Shown here: one piece after another, positions 1 through 8,479 of the stretch
Position numbering within the stretch: position 1 is the first letter of the stretch
Layout: each line of letters begins with the position of its first letter
NCBI RefSeq assembly: GCF_000745215.1
Contig: NZ_JQNK01000009.1
Span: 744,001 to 808,000, forward strand
DNA: 64,000 bases
Origin: Methylosinus sp. PW1
GTDB lineage: Bacteria > Pseudomonadota > Alphaproteobacteria > Rhizobiales > Beijerinckiaceae
Direction of reading: 5' to 3'
Notes under the pieces: model-generated
Databases searched by the model: none
Seen by the model: only the letters and a program-made list of their open reading frames with translations
What the model was told of the DNA's origin: nothing
Position numbers and translations under genes: made by a program

Positions 1-99
1 AAGCGCGGCGATCTTACAAATCGGCCGTCCGTCGCCACATATGGCTCGAACGACCAGCAAAAGCTCGACGCCCTGGTCTCGGGGCGAAAAGCGCGGTGA
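1..99 (+). CDS. C-terminal end of a CvpA-like membrane protein (partial)
   Basis: An open frame of 32 codons enters from the left edge in frame 1 and stops with TGA at 97-99. Its tail reads like the soluble end of CvpA/colicin V production proteins, with a tyrosine-glycine turn followed by a short Asn-Asp-(Gln/Arg)-(Gln/Arg) and hydrophobic Leu-x-x-Leu pattern. CvpA genes commonly lie directly upstream of purF, which is the case here. The identity rests mainly on that gene order, because only a short piece is visible. Confidence 0.45.
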   Translation, partial: KRGDLTNRPSVATYGSNDQQKLDALVSGRKAR

Positions 100-141
100 G
101 CGTAACGCGTCGACGTGACGACGCCTGAGGAGAAGCGACGA

Positions 142-1644
142 ATGAACGGTTCTGACCTGGGCGGCGGCGGCGAACGTCCTTCCATGTCGACCATGTCCGA
201 CGATGATCTCGACGGCGACCGGCTCCGCGAATATTGCGGCGTCTTCGGCATATTCGATCATCCAGAGGCGACGGTTCTGACCGCGCTCGGGCTGCATGCG
301 CTACAGCATCGCGGACAGGAGGCGGCGGGCATCGTCGCCTTCGACGGCAAGCGCTTCAACTCGGAGCGCCGCCTCGGCCTCGTCGGCGATCATTTCTCGC
401 ATGAGAGCACGATCAAGCGCCTGCCCGGCAATTCGGCGATCGGCCATGTCCGCTACGCCACGACCGGCGAGACGATCCTGCGCAATGTGCAGCCGCTGTT
501 CGCCGAGCTCAACACGGGCGGCTTCGCCATCGGCCACAATGGCAATCTCACCAACGCCCATACGCTGCGCCGCGATCTGATCGAGGAAGGCGCGATCTTC
601 CAATCGACCTCCGACACGGAGGTGATCCTCCATCTCGTAGCGCGCAGCCGCAAGACGCGGCTGGTCGAGCGCTTCATCGAGGCGCTGCGCTCCATAGAGG
701 GCGCCTATGCGCTGGTGGTGCTGTCCAACAAGAAGCTGATCGGCGCGCGCGATCCGCTCGGCATTCGCCCGCTCGTCATCGGCGAGCTGGACGGCAAATA
801 TATTCTCGCCTCGGAGACCTGCGCGCTGGACATCATCGGCGCGCGCTTCGTCCGCGACGTCGAGAATGGCGAGGTCGTCATCATCTCGGAGGATGGGCTG
901 GAGAGCGTCAAGCCCTTCCCGTCGCAGCCGATGCGTCCCTGCATCTTCGAATATATCTATTTCGCGCGTCCCGATTCCATCGTCCACGGCCGGCCGGTCT
1001 ATGAGGTGCGCAAGGCCATGGGCGCGGAGCTCGCGCGCGAGCGCCGGATCGAGGCCGACGTCGTCGTGCCCGTACCCGATTCCGGCGTGCCGGCGGCGCT
1101 CGGCTATGCTCGCGAGTCGGGCATTCCCTTCGAGCTCGGCATCATCCGCAATCACTATGTTGGCCGCACCTTCATTCAGCCGACGCAGACCGTGCGCGAG
1201 ATCGGCGTGCGCCTGAAGCACAGCGCCAATCGCTCCGTCGTCGCCGGCAAGCGGGTGATACTGATCGACGATTCGATCGTGCGCGGCACCACTTCGGTCA
1301 AGATCGTGCAGATGATGCGCGACGCCGGCGCGCGCGAGGTGCATTTCCTCATCTCCTCGCCGCCGATCACCAATCCCGATTATTACGGCATCGACACGCC
1401 GCAGAAGGAGAAGCTGCTCGCCGCGACGCATACGCTCGAGGAGATGCGGCAATATATCGGCTCGGACAGCCTCGCCTTTCTCTCGATCGACGGCATCTAC
1501 CGCGCCATGGGCGAGGACAAGCGCGATCCCGTGCGGCCGCAATTCACCGACCATTGCTTCACGGGCGACTATCCGACGACGCTCACCGATGTGACCGAAG
1601 AGCGCGTGCGCACGCAGCTGTCGCTGCTCGCGGAGGCGAGCTGA
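142..1644 (+). CDS. purF: Amidophosphoribosyltransferase (PurF)
   Basis: Catalyses the first committed step of purine synthesis, turning PRPP and glutamine into phosphoribosylamine in the cytoplasm. The N-terminal Ntn-hydrolase glutaminase domain starts at the Cys of the motif Glu-Tyr-Cys-Gly-Val-Phe-Gly, which would become the mature N-terminus after removal of a propeptide of about 30 residues. The C-terminal phosphoribosyltransferase domain carries the PRPP loop VILIDDSIVRGTT (about 380 residues in). I prefer the ATG at 142 because GAGGAG lies just upstream; an in-frame GTG at 115 would add nine residues. It follows the cvpA-like gene by about 40 bases, consistent with a cvpA-purF unit. 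About 500 residues is normal for the family. Confidence 0.96.
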   Translation: MNGSDLGGGGERPSMSTMSDDDLDGDRLREYCGVFGIFDHPEATVLTALGLHALQHRGQEAAGIVAFDGKRFNSERRLGLVGDHFSHESTIKRLPGNSAIGHVRYATTGETILRNVQPLFAELNTGGFAIGHNGNLTNAHTLRRDLIEEGAIFQSTSDTEVILHLVARSRKTRLVERFIEALRSIEGAYALVVLSNKKLIGARDPLGIRPLVIGELDGKYILASETCALDIIGARFVRDVENGEVVIISEDGLESVKPFPSQPMRPCIFEYIYFARPDSIVHGRPVYEVRKAMGAELARERRIEADVVVPVPDSGVPAALGYARESGIPFELGIIRNHYVGRTFIQPTQTVREIGVRLKHSANRSVVAGKRVILIDDSIVRGTTSVKIVQMMRDAGAREVHFLISSPPITNPDYYGIDTPQKEKLLAATHTLEEMRQYIGSDSLAFLSIDGIYRAMGEDKRDPVRPQFTDHCFTGDYPTTLTDVTEERVRTQLSLLAEAS

Positions 1645-1680
1645 GGCGCAAATGAATTGACGCCTGTGTGGGCCGCGCTA

Positions 1681-1697
1681 TGATATCATTGATATCA
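1681..1697. promoter_or_regulatory. Twin palindromic operator upstream of the FitAB-type module
   Basis: Two identical 8-base palindromes TGATATCA lie at 1681-1688 and 1690-1697, separated by one T, 14 bases before the antitoxin start. FitA/VapB-type ribbon-helix-helix antitoxins with their toxins typically bind closely spaced palindromes of this sort over their own promoter. The autoregulatory role is inferred from position and symmetry. Confidence 0.6.
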
Positions 1698-1711
1698 CCT
1701 GGACGTTCCGC

Positions 1712-1963
1712 ATGGCTCAGCTGCTCGTACGCAATCTCGCCGACGACGTGAAGCAAAAGCTTCGGCGTCGCGCGACGGAGCATGGGCGCAGCATGGAGGA
1801 GGAGGCGCGCCGCATCATAGAGGCGGCAGTCGGCGGCCAAGCGGCCGAAGACTATGGATGGGCGTCTCGCCTCTCTGCGCAATTCTCCGAATTCGGCTTC
1901 TCCGATGACGAGGCGAGCGCTTTTGAGCTCCGCGGAGCGGCGCGGCCGGCCGAATTCGAGTGA
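1712..1963 (+). CDS. FitA/VapB-like ribbon-helix-helix antitoxin
   Basis: An 83-residue protein whose first 45 residues form a ribbon-helix-helix DNA-binding domain: a short beta strand (AQLLVRNL) followed by two helices containing Lys-Leu-Arg-Arg-Arg-Ala and Glu-Glu-Ala-Arg-Arg-Ile-Ile, the pattern of FitA-type antitoxins. The C-terminal part, rich in acidic and aromatic residues, would wrap the PIN toxin. The stop codon overlaps the toxin start by four bases (GTGA), showing translational coupling. The twin TGATATCA palindrome just upstream is its probable operator. Confidence 0.85.
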   Translation: MAQLLVRNLADDVKQKLRRRATEHGRSMEEEARRIIEAAVGGQAAEDYGWASRLSAQFSEFGFSDDEASAFELRGAARPAEFE

Positions 1964-2379
1964 TCCTGCTCGACACGAATGTCGTCTCCGAGCTCGTGAG
2001 AGCGAGACCTCATCCCCAAGTCTTGGCCTGGCTCGATCGCCATCCTCTCTCTTCGGTCTGGATATCCTCGATTTCGGTGATGGAGTTGCATTTCGGCTTG
2101 GAGCTTCTCGACGCGAGCCGCAGGAAGGCGGAACTGTCCGCTGCGCTCGCCCGGCTGACGGAATCGACATTCGGCGACCGCATAGCGCCTTTCGACTTGA
2201 AGGCCGCTGAGGTGGCCGGCCGGCTCGCGGCCGCACGCCGCCGCAATGGAACGACCGTCGACCACCGCGACACACAGATCGCCGGCATTGCTCTCGCCCA
2301 TCGCGCGCGGCTCGTCACACGCAATATCCGCGATTTCGCCGACCTCGACGTCGAGGTCACGAATCCTTGGAATGAATGA
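1960..2379 (+). CDS. FitB/VapC-like PIN-domain ribonuclease toxin
   Basis: A 139-residue PIN domain protein. It opens with the canonical strand LLDTNVVSEL (first catalytic Asp), has the conserved acidic residue in SVMELHFG, and the later acidic residues in the DTQIAGIALAH region, where DxxIA is the usual signature. Such toxins cleave RNA (often tRNA) in a metal-dependent way when freed from the antitoxin. GTG start overlapping the antitoxin stop. Small FitB-like length and gene order are typical. The cellular RNA target cannot be told from sequence. Confidence 0.88.
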   Translation: MILLDTNVVSELVRARPHPQVLAWLDRHPLSSVWISSISVMELHFGLELLDASRRKAELSAALARLTESTFGDRIAPFDLKAAEVAGRLAAARRRNGTTVDHRDTQIAGIALAHRARLVTRNIRDFADLDVEVTNPWNE

Positions 2380-2405
2380 GACGCTAGCGTTTCGCGCGCG
2401 CAAGT

Positions 2406-2433
2406 CGCCTCTCCCGACATGTCGGGAGAGGCG
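2406..2433. terminator. Perfect 28-base palindrome between convergent genes
   Basis: The stretch is a perfect dyad (cgcctctcccgaca and its complement) between the end of the PIN toxin (+) and the end of the autotransporter (-). It has no strong T-run on either side but can fold into a 13-14 bp hairpin in both directions, suiting a bidirectional terminator. Confidence 0.6.
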
Positions 2434-2444
2434 CAGCCGATCAT

Positions 2445-5400
2445 TCACCAGCTGTACTTCAGCCCGCCCTTGCCGCCATAGCTGCGAGTGACGTCAGAGA
2501 ACTCGCCCTGGAAATCGACGAATAGCGCCAGGCGATCCTCGAGATAGAGCTGCGCGCCGGCTTTGATCTGCGCGAGATTATAGGCTTCCCGCGGACCGAA
2601 GACGGAGAAGCTCGCTCCGGGCAGCGCGACCAGCGTATTGGCGAGGCGTCGCTGCGGGAAGAACTCATGCACCCAAGCGACGCTGCCCGTGGGCGTGACG
2701 CGCCAGCCATTGTCGAGGCGGAAGCTGTCGGAGAAGCGCAGGCCGAGGAAGGTCGGCAGCGAGGTCGTCGACTGGCCTCTGTTTGTCAGCGCCAGCGGGC
2801 TCGCCGGATTGAGGCCCTTCTCGGTGAAGGCGTCGGATTCGTAGAAGGCGACCTCCGCCGCGGCGAAGGGCGTCAGCTTCACGCGGCCGATGTCATAGCC
2901 ATGGCCGATCTCGCCGCGCGTGCGATATTCGCGCGAGGAGAAATCCGCGGTGAGCTTGTCATAAGGCAGGAGGCCGAAGCCGCCGGCCGTGCGCGTCGTC
3001 GAATTCTGGAAGACGCTGAAAGTCTCGCTCAATTCGACATAGGAGCGGCCGAAGAGACGGCTCGTATAGACGCCGCCGTGGAAAGCCGTGATCTCGCCGC
3101 TGCTCTGCTGCGACGCGACGGAGAAATTCGATGAGCTGCCGCCCGCCGCGACGCCGATGAGCCAATCGGGATCGATCTGATAATCGAGACCGATGATTCC
3201 GCCAAAGTAATTGGCCTTGGCGGAAGGCGCGCCGAGGCCGGCGTCCGCCGAGGTGTCCACCGCGCCGCCGAAGAAGGAGCCCCAGGCGCGCCAAGTGCGG
3301 GTGAAGACCGGCGGGCTCTTAACGACGATGGGGCCTTTGCGCGATTCGAGCTTCGCATAGCCGAGCGCGCCGGCGACGCTCTCGCGCGAGGTGATTCCGG
3401 TGACGTCGTTCATCTCGCCGGAGCGCCAGAAAGCGGCCTGATCGGCGATCGCAGAGCTCGCGAGAGCGCCGACATGGATCGCCGTCGATTGCGCGCCCGC
3501 GAGGCCGGCGCCGCTCAGCGCATCGAAGCTCGCTCGCGCGCCCTGCGCCGTCTGCAGATAGAGCGTGTTGAACAGGCTCGCGCCCGTTGCGCCATAGGGG
3601 CCGACGCTCGCCGCCGTCAGCGCATTGGCCACGGCGCGCTGATTGGCGCTCGCCGCCACCGCGCCGAAGGCGAGATCATTGCGGTTCAAGCTCAGATAGA
3701 CATTATTCGCGTCATAGCCGAGCCGCGGCGTCAGAAAGGCGAGATTGGTTCCGACGCTGGAGAAGCCCCCCGTAACGCCGCCCTGGGCGTTGAGGATGGT
3801 GTAGGACGTGCTCGGCAGATAGAGGCCGGAGCCGGCGAGAACATTCACCGAGCCGTTGAGCGAGGCCGTCCCCGTGACATTGGCGCGATCCGCGAGCAGC
3901 GGCGTCGCGCGCACCGAATAGATCGAGCCCGGTTGGAAGGCGAGCGCGCCTTTGACGGTCAGCACCCCGATGGAGTCTACAGCGCCGGGCGCGAGCGTTC
4001 CGCCCGAATTCACCGTCACATTGCCGACCGTTCCGGCGCCGGCCAGCACGCCGCCCGCATTGATCGTGCTCGCCGAGACGATGGAGCCGGCGACTTCCAG
4101 CACGCCGCCATTGACGATGGTCGGGCCGGTGTAAGTGTCCGCTCCGGTGAGCGTCAGACGGCCGGTTCCGTTCAATGTGAGGCCGCCCACGCCGGAAATA
4201 TCGTTGTTCCACGAATCCTTCGCGTTGAAGCCGCCGAGCGCCGCATTCATCGTCACGGAGACCAGCGAGCCGAAGGAGCCATAGCCATCCGCCGCGGCGA
4301 AGAGATTGAGCCGCGCATAGCCCGAGCCGTCGTCGAGCGGCTGGCCGGAGGCGAGCTCCGTCGTCGCCAGCACGTCGCGCAGCTGCGCCGTGGTGAGATA
4401 GGGAAAGCGACTGGCAATGAGGACTTCCGCGCCGACGGGAACGACCGGCGCCAGATTGGTGGCGCCGACGGGCGAGAGGCCATAGGTCAGCCAATAGGTG
4501 TAATTGGCCTTGTCCGTCGAAATGCTGCTGAAGCGATCGGTCGCCGATGTCGTCGCGCAAGCGGCGATCCCGCCGGAACATGCGCCCAGCAGCGCGCGAA
4601 GATCGCTCTGCGCCGCGGCAAAGAGCGCCGGGAAATCGCTGGTCGTGGTGATGGTCCCGCCGAGCAGGCCCGGGACGGTTCGATTGGCGTAAGCGGGATT
4701 GCCGTTCAATATCTGCACCAGATCATAATAGGTCTGGATGCGCGCGCCGATGACGTCCAGCGGATAATGCGCGCCGAGCACGATGCGGCTGTTGCCGAAT
4801 TCGGCGCCGCGCGTGATGAGCTGCTGATAGCGCTCGGGAACCATGATCGCGAGCAGCAGGCTCGAGGTGAAGCCATAGGTCGAATGGCCGCTCGGGAAGG
4901 AGGCGTTGCTCTTGAGCGTCGGGATGATGGCCGTGGCGGAATTGGTCGAGACGCCGAAATAGTCATTGGCGACGAAGGTCTGAATCTGCGTCGGCGCGAC
5001 CTGCGCCGGGCGGCTGTCGCCCACCGTGTTGGCGTTGGCGGGCAGCGGATTATAGGCCTTGTCATAGACATTGAACTGGCCGCCGGCCGGTAGCGAAACG
5101 CCGACCGCCTGATGCGCGGGATTTCCATCCGTGCTGCCATTGGCGAAATAATTCTTGGTGAATGCCGAGTCGCCCGCCGTGATCAGCGTGTTGATCTGGG
5201 TGAAGAGGCTCGAGAAATTCGTCGAGAGGGTGGTCGCGGAGAAATTGGCGGCGACGGAATTCTTCGTCGCGAAGGTCGCGAAGAGATTGGAGCCGAGCGC
5301 ATCCGCCACCGACATGCCGTTCTGCATCGAGCCGACCAGCGCGGCGATCGTATTGTCGGAGATCGCCTGCGCCCGCACCGCGGCGGAAGAATTATTGTTG

Positions 5401-5585
5401 ACGCCGATCGCGGTGGCGAGATTTTGATTGAGCACGGTCACGCCGGCCGGCGTGTTGCCGAGAAGGCTGAAGCCGGAGAGCAGATTGGCGTTGGCGATAT
5501 TGGTCGCCGATTGCGCCATGGCGACGGACGGCGCAATGCCGAAGGCGCCGGCGAACGCCGCCGAGGCCAAGAGACGTCTTTTCAT
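2445..5585 (-). CDS. Autotransporter with PAP2-type acid phosphatase passenger
   Basis: A 1046-residue secreted protein. Starting at the ATG at 5585 gives a clear Sec signal peptide (MKRRLL, a hydrophobic stretch, then Ala-Met-Ala-Gln). The passenger contains a PAP2/class A acid phosphatase active site: Arg-Pro at about 192-193, PSGH at 231-234 and SR(x5)H(x3)D at 266-277. Next comes an autotransporter-associated beta-strand repeat (LTLTGADTYTGPTIVNGGVL, around residue 480-520), then about 270 residues of autotransporter beta-barrel ending in Tyr-Ser-Trp, the aromatic C-terminus expected for BamA recognition. It should display or release a phosphatase at the surface by type V secretion. An earlier in-frame start at 5666 would bury the signal peptide and is unlikely. 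Confidence 0.88.
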   Translation of the reverse strand: MKRRLLASAAFAGAFGIAPSVAMAQSATNIANANLLSGFSLLGNTPAGVTVLNQNLATAIGVNNNSSAAVRAQAISDNTIAALVGSMQNGMSVADALGSNLFATFATKNSVAANFSATTLSTNFSSLFTQINTLITAGDSAFTKNYFANGSTDGNPAHQAVGVSLPAGGQFNVYDKAYNPLPANANTVGDSRPAQVAPTQIQTFVANDYFGVSTNSATAIIPTLKSNASFPSGHSTYGFTSSLLLAIMVPERYQQLITRGAEFGNSRIVLGAHYPLDVIGARIQTYYDLVQILNGNPAYANRTVPGLLGGTITTTSDFPALFAAAQSDLRALLGACSGGIAACATTSATDRFSSISTDKANYTYWLTYGLSPVGATNLAPVVPVGAEVLIASRFPYLTTAQLRDVLATTELASGQPLDDGSGYARLNLFAAADGYGSFGSLVSVTMNAALGGFNAKDSWNNDISGVGGLTLNGTGRLTLTGADTYTGPTIVNGGVLEVAGSIVSASTINAGGVLAGAGTVGNVTVNSGGTLAPGAVDSIGVLTVKGALAFQPGSIYSVRATPLLADRANVTGTASLNGSVNVLAGSGLYLPSTSYTILNAQGGVTGGFSSVGTNLAFLTPRLGYDANNVYLSLNRNDLAFGAVAASANQRAVANALTAASVGPYGATGASLFNTLYLQTAQGARASFDALSGAGLAGAQSTAIHVGALASSAIADQAAFWRSGEMNDVTGITSRESVAGALGYAKLESRKGPIVVKSPPVFTRTWRAWGSFFGGAVDTSADAGLGAPSAKANYFGGIIGLDYQIDPDWLIGVAAGGSSSNFSVASQQSSGEITAFHGGVYTSRLFGRSYVELSETFSVFQNSTTRTAGGFGLLPYDKLTADFSSREYRTRGEIGHGYDIGRVKLTPFAAAEVAFYESDAFTEKGLNPASPLALTNRGQSTTSLPTFLGLRFSDSFRLDNGWRVTPTGSVAWVHEFFPQRRLANTLVALPGASFSVFGPREAYNLAQIKAGAQLYLEDRLALFVDFQGEFSDVTRSYGGKGGLKYSW

Positions 5586-5722
5586 TTTAGGGGCTTCCTC
5601 TGGAGAGTGCCTGAAGCTTTGCCGCTCGGTTGCCCCTATTGCTCCTTCGTGTATGCCTGATGACATCTCGGCCGAGACCGCTCGGCCCCGCTCTTGCTTC
5701 GCACGCGCTCGAAAGGGCTCTC

Positions 5723-6346
5723 ATGACCCCGGAAGCAGACGACAAGCGCCTCTACGCCCCCGCCGCCGCGCGCAATCGCGGGCCTATTCTCGACGTGCTG
5801 CGCGAGGAGCTGCCGGCGGAAGGGCTCGTGCTGGAGATCGCCAGCGGCACGGGCGAGCATTCCGCGCATTTCGCCGCCAATCTGCCGGGGCTCGTGTTTC
5901 AGCCCACGGACTGCGACGAGAGAGCGAGGGAGAGCGTCGCCGCCTGGGTCGCGGCGATGGGGCTCCCCAATCTCCGCGCGCCGCTCGCGCTGGATGCGAC
6001 GCAGCAGCCCTGGCCGGTCACGAAGGCGGATGCGATCGTCTGCATCAACATGATCCATATCTCGCCTTGGGAGTCGACGGAGCGCCTCTTCGCCACGGCG
6101 GCGGCGATGCTTCCCGAGGGCGCGCCGGTCTGCCTCTACGGCCCCTATAAGCGCGGCGGCGCCCATACCGCGCCGAGCAATGAGGAGTTCGACGCGAGCC
6201 TGCGCGCCAGCAATCCCGCCTGGGGCGTGCGCGATATAGAGACGGTGATCGCCTGCGCGCAGAAAAACGGGTTTTCCGAGCCGCGCATCGCGGAAATGCC
6301 GGCCAATAATCTGACCCTCGTGTTTCGCCTGCTCCGTGCTAGATAG
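5723..6346 (+). CDS. DUF938 family SAM-dependent methyltransferase
   Basis: A 207-residue protein with the DUF938 opening (YAPAAARNRGPILDVL), a glycine-rich SAM loop VLEIASGTGEHSAHFA near residue 35-50, and the family motif CINMIHISPW near residue 105. DUF938 proteins are class I methyltransferase folds whose substrate is not established. The start at 5723 fits the family N-terminus; an upstream in-frame ATG at 5630 would add an unrelated leader and overlap the divergent autotransporter promoter. It is followed after six bases by the Uma2 gene, probably cotranscribed. Confidence 0.82.
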   Translation: MTPEADDKRLYAPAAARNRGPILDVLREELPAEGLVLEIASGTGEHSAHFAANLPGLVFQPTDCDERARESVAAWVAAMGLPNLRAPLALDATQQPWPVTKADAIVCINMIHISPWESTERLFATAAAMLPEGAPVCLYGPYKRGGAHTAPSNEEFDASLRASNPAWGVRDIETVIACAQKNGFSEPRIAEMPANNLTLVFRLLRAR

Positions 6347-6352
6347 GCGCTC

Positions 6353-6904
6353 ATGACAGCGCCCGCCTGCGAGCCGATGACGATAGCGGACTTCCTCGCC
6401 TGGACGGAGCGGCATGAGGAAGGCCGCTATGAGCTCATCGATGGCGAGATCATTCCTCTGCCGCGCGAGCCGTCTGACCATGTCACGGCCAAGGGCAAGA
6501 TCTGGCGCGTGATCGCGCAGGCTCTGCTCCGCGCCGGGGCGCCCTGCGAGGCCTATGTCGGCGGCCTCGGCGTCGCGGTGGATGCGCATAATGTCTATGA
6601 GCCCGACATTCTGGTGAATTGCGGCGCTCCCATCGCGACGGAAGACATGCTCGCCCCTGCCCCCATCGTCGCCGTCACGGTTCTCGGCCCCTCCTCCGAC
6701 GCAGCCGCCGAGAGCATCAAGCGGAAGGGCTATTTCCGCGTGGCGAGCCTTGCCCATTATCTCATCATCGACCTCGCCCGCCGCGCCGTGACGCATTGCC
6801 GCCGTGACGGCGCGGCGGCGATGCGGGAAGAGACCGTGACCGAAGGGTCGATAAGGCTCGATCCGCCGGGCCTCGACCTCGCGCTGAAGGATATTTTCGC
6901 ATGA
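6353..6904 (+). CDS. Uma2 family (DUF820) nuclease-fold protein
   Basis: A 183-residue protein of the Uma2/DUF820 family, a restriction-endonuclease-like fold that is common in cyanobacteria and alphaproteobacteria. Visible hallmarks are the opening MTIADFLAW and GRYELIDGEI (catalytic Glu region), YEPDILV (Asp of the PD-(D/E)xK core) and a later YFRVASLAHYLIIDL with the aspartate. Nuclease activity is predicted from the fold only. The last bases ATGA overlap the next gene, so the two are translationally coupled. Confidence 0.82.
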   Translation: MTAPACEPMTIADFLAWTERHEEGRYELIDGEIIPLPREPSDHVTAKGKIWRVIAQALLRAGAPCEAYVGGLGVAVDAHNVYEPDILVNCGAPIATEDMLAPAPIVAVTVLGPSSDAAAESIKRKGYFRVASLAHYLIIDLARRAVTHCRRDGAAAMREETVTEGSIRLDPPGLDLALKDIFA

Positions 6905-7629
6905 CACTGGAAGGCCGCGTCGCCCTCGTCACCGGCGCCTCGCGCGGCATAGGCCGCGCGCTCGCCGTCGCTCTCGCGCGTGAGGGCGCGCATGTCGTCG
7001 CGCTGGCGCGCGGGCAAGGCGCGCTCGAATTCCTCTATGACGAGATCACCGGCTTCGGCGGCCAGGCGACCATCGTTCCGCTCGACGTCACCGAGTTCGA
7101 CAATCTCGACCGGCTCGGCGCCTGCATTCACGAGCGCTGGAAGAAGCTCGACATTCTGGTCGGCAACGCCGGTCTGCTCGGCCCGGTGACGCCGCTCGCC
7201 CATGTCGATCCGCCGCAATGGAGCCGTCTCTTCGACGTGAATGTCACCGCCAATTGGCGGCTCATTCGCGCGATGGACGTTCTCTTGCGCTCGTCCGACG
7301 CGGGACGCGCGGTCTTCGTCACCTCCGGCGCGGCGCATCGCATCAAGCCCTATTGGGGGCCTTACGCCGTCACCAAGGCGGCGCTGAACGCGCTCGGCCG
7401 CACTTACGCCGCCGAGACGCAGAACACCTCGCAAGTGAAGGTGATGCTCGCCAACCCAGGCCCGCTGCGCACGCAGATGCGCGCCGCCGCAATGCCGGGC
7501 GAGGATCCGATGACGCTGCGCACGCCGGAAGATCTGGCGCCCAAGCTCGTCGCTCTGTGCCGCCCGGATTGGACCGAGACCGGCAAGCTCTACGATTTTC
7601 CGACCGACAGCGTCATCGATTTCGCGTGA
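6901..7629 (+). CDS. Short-chain dehydrogenase/reductase (YciK-like)
   Basis: A 242-residue Rossmann-fold oxidoreductase. The NAD(P)-binding motif TGASRGIGRALA is at residues 10-21, NAG at about 93-96, and the catalytic Ser and Tyr-x-x-x-Lys are in FVTSGAAHRIKPYWGPYAVTKAAL. The arrangement resembles SDRs of the YciK type that often have unknown substrates. It overlaps the Uma2 gene by four bases and ends the three-gene + strand run starting with the DUF938 gene. Confidence 0.88.
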   Translation: MTLEGRVALVTGASRGIGRALAVALAREGAHVVALARGQGALEFLYDEITGFGGQATIVPLDVTEFDNLDRLGACIHERWKKLDILVGNAGLLGPVTPLAHVDPPQWSRLFDVNVTANWRLIRAMDVLLRSSDAGRAVFVTSGAAHRIKPYWGPYAVTKAALNALGRTYAAETQNTSQVKVMLANPGPLRTQMRAAAMPGEDPMTLRTPEDLAPKLVALCRPDWTETGKLYDFPTDSVIDFA

Positions 7630-7665
7630 GCGCCCGAAAGGCGCCCACGCCGCTCCGCCTCACAC

Positions 7666-8265
7666 TCAGTGATGGTGATGGTGGTGGTGGTGGTGATGAT
7701 GGTTATGGTGATGATGGTGATGGCGGTGGCAGAAGCGGCCGTGATGGCGGCCGTGGCGACCGGCCGGCTCCGGCGCGTAGCGCAGGCTGAGATGACCGAC
7801 GCCGGCCGAGAGAATGAGGCCGGTGTTCGCCTCGACCGAAATCGGCTGCAGCGTCACAGTTTCATTGGAGCCGCCGACGAGCACCGAGCCGCCGCCGCCG
7901 ACGCCGAGCGCGAAAGAGCCATGCGCGCCGACATAATCGCCGGCGAGAGCGCCCGGCCCCGTCGCGCCGCTGGCCGCCAGAACGCCCCAGGCGAGCTCGC
8001 CCGGACCGCCGACGCCGATCACAGCGCCGACATTGGTGACGCTGCCGACATAATGGACCGGCGGCGCGCCGCTCTCATCCTCGAAGAGGCAATCGACCGT
8101 CCGCTCCTCGACGACGATGGCGATCTTGTCGCCGGAGAGCTTGCATTCCAGCACGCCGGCGCGGCCATGCGCCGAGGCGGAGACCGGCGCGAGCGTCGCC
8201 AACAGAGCCGCGACGCCGACCGGCGCCGCCGCCACGCGAAAGAGCGTCTTCAGATAATTCGTCAT
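7666..8265 (-). CDS. DUF992 family exported protein with natural polyhistidine tail
   Basis: A 199-residue protein. The ATG at 8265 is preceded by GGGAGGTGGCT, an excellent ribosome binding site, and begins a signal peptide (MTNYLKTLFRVAAAPVGVAALL... to Ala-Ser-Ala). The body has the DUF992 pattern: Gly-Val-Leu-Glu-Cys near the mature N-terminus, a second Cys in ERTVDCLFE, a glycine-rich stretch with GELAWGVLAA, and GSNETVTLQPISVE. The C-terminus departs from the family: 21 of the last 31 residues are His, ending in 11 consecutive His. A periplasmic metal-binding (Ni, Zn, Cu or Co) role for the tail is inferred; the DUF992 core has no known function. Confidence 0.85.
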   Translation of the reverse strand: MTNYLKTLFRVAAAPVGVAALLATLAPVSASAHGRAGVLECKLSGDKIAIVVEERTVDCLFEDESGAPPVHYVGSVTNVGAVIGVGGPGELAWGVLAASGATGPGALAGDYVGAHGSFALGVGGGGSVLVGGSNETVTLQPISVEANTGLILSAGVGHLSLRYAPEPAGRHGRHHGRFCHRHHHHHHNHHHHHHHHHHH

Positions 8266-8479
8266 AGCCACCTCCCAATTTTCGCCGCTCCCCCCGCCCT
8301 CAGCGGGACGATATGCGCGGCGCTTTCGAAAGCCCGTCTTGTGCTTCGCCGTCACATAAGGACAGCGACGGCGCTCTGAAAGTGCGCCCCCGCACAAGGC
8401 CGCGCTCGCCCTTGCGGCGCAGGCTTTTTCATCCGATCTTAGCGGCCGGGGCGGGAGCGATCGGAGAGGAAAAGCAAGC

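Noticed and set aside
6901..7629. The missing 3-ketosphinganine reductase
   Set aside because: It is an SDR, but it lies 31 kb away in an unrelated gene run and looks YciK-like; nothing ties it to the lipid genes.
7669..7740. GGT/GAT-rich tract as a non-coding microsatellite
   Set aside because: It is in frame with a signal-peptide protein with a strong ribosome site and codes for a His tail that ends in a stop; slippage may still vary its length.
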